NCBI GenBank assembly: GCA_900549105.1
Contig: URND01000128.1
Coordinates: forward strand, 1 to 7,971
Direction of reading: 5' to 3'
Origin: an uncultured Eubacteriales bacterium
GTDB taxonomy: Bacteria > Bacillota > Clostridia > Lachnospirales > Lachnospiraceae
DNA length: 7,971 nucleotides
Below are positions 5,572 to 7,971 of this stretch, piece by piece. Both the position numbers and the translations under genes were made by a program. A model generated the notes under the pieces. That model was not told the origin of the DNA and did not search any database. It saw only the letters and a program-made list of their open reading frames with translations. How positions within the stretch are numbered: position 1 is the first letter of the stretch; each line of letters begins with the position of its first letter.

Positions 5572-7398
5572 ATGTGCGGCATTGTTGGATATATTGGTAA
5601 AGCCCAGGCGGCTCCGATTCTCATGGACGGCCTGGCTAAGCTTGAATACAGAGGCTATGATTCGGCAGGCATTTCTATTTTCGATGGTGAAAATATTGAA
5701 ACAGTAAAAACAAAGGGAAAGATTAAAGATTTGAGGGAGCTGACCCATGATGGGGCGGATTTGGCCGGCACCGTCGGCATCGGTCATACCCGCTGGGCGA
5801 CTCATGGGGAGCCTTCGGATGTGAATTCCCACCCGCATGTGAATGCAAGCGAAACGATTGCTGTCGTCCATAACGGGATTATAGAGAATTATCTGGAATT
5901 AAAAAAACGTCTTTTGGACAAAGGCTATGTGTTCCAGTCAGAAACAGACACAGAAGTTGTCACGCTTCTTCTGGATTACTATTTTGACGGCGATTTGTTA
6001 AAGACTTTAGCGAAAGTCATGAGCCGTATCGAGGGTTCTTATGCCCTTGGAATTATTAATAAGGATAATCCGGATGAGATTATCGCAGTTAAAAAAGACA
6101 GCCCGCTGATTGTCGGCCTTTCTGAAGACGGCAACTATATTGCCTCGGATATCCCGGCTGTTTTGAAACATACCCGGAAAATTTATATCCTTGAGGACGG
6201 GGAGATTGTCAAGCTGACCCGGGATAAGGTGACGGTGTATAATCAGGATTTAGATATCGTTGAAAAAGAAGTGACAGAAATTCAGTGGGATGTTTCCGCG
6301 GCGGAAAAAGGCGGTTATCAGCATTTTATGATGAAGGAAATCCATGAACAGCCGAAGGCCGTGCGGGATACGATTTTCCCTCGGTTGAGAGAAGATGAAG
6401 TGTTTATCCATGAGCTCCGGATGACGGAAGAGCAGATTAAAGATTTGAAAAAAATCTTTATTATTGCCTGCGGTTCGGCTTATCATGCCGGAGTTACCGG
6501 AAAATATGTGATTGAAGAGTTATCCCGGATTCCTGTGGAAGTGGATCTGGCATCCGAATTCCGTTACCGCAATCCGATTCTGGAGGACAATACCCTTGCA
6601 ATTATTATCAGTCAGTCCGGCGAAACGGCGGATACGCTGGCGGCCATGCGGGAAGCAAAACGCAAAGGCGTCCGCACGCTGGCGGTTGTCAATGTGGTTG
6701 GAAGCTCCATTGCCAGAGAAGCGGATGACGTCCTTTATACCTGGGCCGGCCCGGAAATTGCCGTGGCTACGACAAAGGGTTATACGAGCCAGCTTTCCGC
6801 GCTGTATCTGCTTGCCCTTCATTTCGGAAAGATTCGCGAGAAGATTTCCAGAAGTGATTATCTGGAAATGATTCAGGAATTGAAAACTTTGCCGGATAAG
6901 ATTGAGAACATGCTTCAGGATAAAGAGAAAATCCAGTATCTTGCAAATCAGTATATCGGGCTGAAAGATGTATTTTTCCTGGGCCGGGGAATCGATTATG
7001 CCAGTGCGCTGGAAGCTTCTCTGAAACTTAAGGAAATTTCCTATGTACATTCCGAAGCTTATGCTGCCGGAGAATTAAAACACGGCACGATTTCTTTGAT
7101 TGAAGATGGAACGCTTGTGGTTGCTTTGGTAACTCAGGAGCAGCTTTACGGCAAGATTGTCAGCAATATTGTGGAAGTAAAAACCCGGGGGGCCTTTGTC
7201 CTTGCGGTGACAAATGAAGATAATACAGATATTGAGAAAAATGCGGATTATGTATTTTACATCCCAAAAACAAATAAAAACTTTACCGGCTTGATGGCAA
7301 CAATCCCGATGCAGTTATTTGCCTATTATGTGGCTGTTGCTAAAGGCTGTGATGTGGATCAGCCAAGAAATCTGGCAAAATCTGTAACAGTGGAGTAG
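5572..7398 (+). CDS. glmS: Glutamine--fructose-6-phosphate aminotransferase (isomerizing)
   Basis: This is a complete 608-residue GlmS, normal family length. It makes glucosamine-6-phosphate from fructose-6-phosphate and glutamine, the committed step to UDP-GlcNAc for peptidoglycan. The N-terminal class II glutaminase domain (about 2-220) begins MCGIVGYIG, with Cys2 as the nucleophile exposed after Met removal. It contains LEYRGYDSAG (24-33), GHTRWATHGE (71-80), HNGIIENY (100-107, oxyanion Asn/Gly) and ETDTEV (124-129). Two SIS sugar-isomerase domains follow, the first with IIACGSAYHAG (297-307) and SQSGETADT (347-355), the second with LGRGIDYASALE (470-481) and SEAYAAGELKHG (494-505). The C-terminal tail DQPRNLAKSVTVE, which closes the active site, is intact. 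All catalytic motifs are present. GGAGGT at 5561 supports the start. The next gene's ribosome binding site overlaps the stop, indicating an operon. Confidence 0.98.
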   Translation: MCGIVGYIGKAQAAPILMDGLAKLEYRGYDSAGISIFDGENIETVKTKGKIKDLRELTHDGADLAGTVGIGHTRWATHGEPSDVNSHPHVNASETIAVVHNGIIENYLELKKRLLDKGYVFQSETDTEVVTLLLDYYFDGDLLKTLAKVMSRIEGSYALGIINKDNPDEIIAVKKDSPLIVGLSEDGNYIASDIPAVLKHTRKIYILEDGEIVKLTRDKVTVYNQDLDIVEKEVTEIQWDVSAAEKGGYQHFMMKEIHEQPKAVRDTIFPRLREDEVFIHELRMTEEQIKDLKKIFIIACGSAYHAGVTGKYVIEELSRIPVEVDLASEFRYRNPILEDNTLAIIISQSGETADTLAAMREAKRKGVRTLAVVNVVGSSIAREADDVLYTWAGPEIAVATTKGYTSQLSALYLLALHFGKIREKISRSDYLEMIQELKTLPDKIENMLQDKEKIQYLANQYIGLKDVFFLGRGIDYASALEASLKLKEISYVHSEAYAAGELKHGTISLIEDGTLVVALVTQEQLYGKIVSNIVEVKTRGAFVLAVTNEDNTDIEKNADYVFYIPKTNKNFTGLMATIPMQLFAYYVAVAKGCDVDQPRNLAKSVTVE

Positions 7399-7407
7399 GA
7401 GAGAACC

Positions 7408-7971
7408 ATGGAAGGGTTAATGATTAAAGATTTGTACAATCTGGAAGAGACGATTGCGGCAGATTTATTTGACGGGGTAGATTATCCGTGGCAGGTGCTG
7501 CCGAAAATCGGAGAATTTATTTTGAAATTAGGTCCGACATTGCCGAAAGAGGAATATGACCAGGTGGGCGATGATGTGTGGATTGCCAAAAGCGCTGTCG
7601 TATTTCCGTCGGCCTATGTCCATGGTCCGGCGATTATCGGTAAAGAAGCGGAAGTGCGCCATTGTGCATTTATCCGTGGAAATGCTATTGTCGGCGAAGG
7701 GGCTGTTGTAGGAAACTCCACGGAGCTGAAAAATGTCGTATTATTTAATAAGGTGCAGGTGCCTCACTATAATTATGTGGGAGATTCTATTTTGGGTTAT
7801 AAAGCCCATATGGGTGCAGGTTCCATCACTTCCAATGTGAAAGCCGATAAGATGCTGGTGAAAGTGACGGCCGGAAGTGAGCACATCGAGACCGGGCTGA
7901 AAAAATTCGGCGCCATGCTGGGAGATAATGTGGAAGTTGGCTGCAACGCTGTGTTGAATACCGGAACGGTT
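7408..7971 (+). CDS. GlmU-like left-handed beta-helix (hexapeptide repeat) acyltransferase-like protein, 3' truncated by window edge
   Basis: The frame is open from the ATG at 7408 to the right edge: 188 residues and no stop. AGGAG (7397-7401) lies 6 nt upstream and overlaps the glmS TAG, so the two genes are probably translationally coupled. A 55-60 residue N-terminal segment (EETIAADLFDGVDYPWQVLP) precedes hexapeptide repeats from about 63: VWIAKSAVVFPSAYV, PAIIGKEAEV, NAIVGEGAVVGNS, then a VPHYNYVGDSILGYKAHMGA stretch and GDNVEVGCNAVLNTGTV. This resembles the acetyltransferase half of GlmU; H120 and Y123 align by motif with the catalytic His and its Tyr neighbour in E. coli GlmU (H363, Y366). 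The N-terminal uridylyltransferase domain with its GxGTRM loop is absent. Such proteins are often annotated as UDP-N-acetylglucosamine pyrophosphorylase, but pyrophosphorylase activity is not supported here. A role in acetylating glucosamine-1-phosphate is suggested by the glmS context but unproven; another acyl acceptor is possible. Confidence 0.85.
   Translation, partial: MEGLMIKDLYNLEETIAADLFDGVDYPWQVLPKIGEFILKLGPTLPKEEYDQVGDDVWIAKSAVVFPSAYVHGPAIIGKEAEVRHCAFIRGNAIVGEGAVVGNSTELKNVVLFNKVQVPHYNYVGDSILGYKAHMGAGSITSNVKADKMLVKVTAGSEHIETGLKKFGAMLGDNVEVGCNAVLNTGTV

Noticed and set aside
5545..5871. 108-codon open frame on the - strand over the start of glmS
   Set aside because: It is antisense to the conserved glutaminase domain, and its product has no family resemblance.
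6520..7050. 176-codon open frame on the - strand inside glmS
   Set aside because: It is a shadow of glmS with no start signal and no recognisable domain.

Overview
The window looks like chromosomal DNA from a low-to-moderate GC Firmicute of class Clostridia, probably a gut Lachnospiraceae-type anaerobe. The reasons are AGGAG-type ribosome binding sites before almost every gene, an Rpn-type nuclease tail of the kind common in that group, a LUD-domain protein with a Cys-rich C-terminus, a TopB with the DSGREGE toprim variant, and a glmS gene coupled to a stand-alone hexapeptide-repeat protein. The assignment rests on recognising protein families, not on a database search.

Layout from left to right: (1) the C-terminal end of an Rpn/PD-(D/E)XK transposase-like protein (+), ending in a strong hairpin; (2) a MATE-family multidrug efflux gene (-) sharing that terminator; (3) a divergently transcribed LysR-type regulator (+), so the pair shares one control region of about 110 bp; (4) a very long perfect hairpin between the convergent LysR gene and a LUD-domain (DUF162-like) gene (-); (5) a divergent LUD/topB intergenic region with two tandem 21-bp repeats, each carrying an extended -10 promoter motif; (6) topB, encoding a type IA topoisomerase III (+); (7) a short spacer with a good sigma-A promoter, then glmS (+); (8) a left-handed beta-helix acyltransferase-like gene related to the C-terminal half of GlmU, whose ribosome binding site overlaps the glmS stop codon and which runs off the right edge.

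Functionally, the MATE/LysR pair reads as a self-contained efflux module with its own regulator. glmS and the GlmU-like gene form an amino-sugar unit for UDP-GlcNAc and cell-wall precursor supply. topB and the LUD gene are single housekeeping or accessory genes. I saw no tRNA, rRNA, CRISPR array, insertion sequence or phage element, and no convincing novel multigene system. The points most worth a second look are the duplicated promoter/repeat upstream of topB, the GlmU-like protein that lacks a pyrophosphorylase domain, the orphan LUD protein with six clustered cysteines, and the inverted repeat in the MATE/LysR control region.
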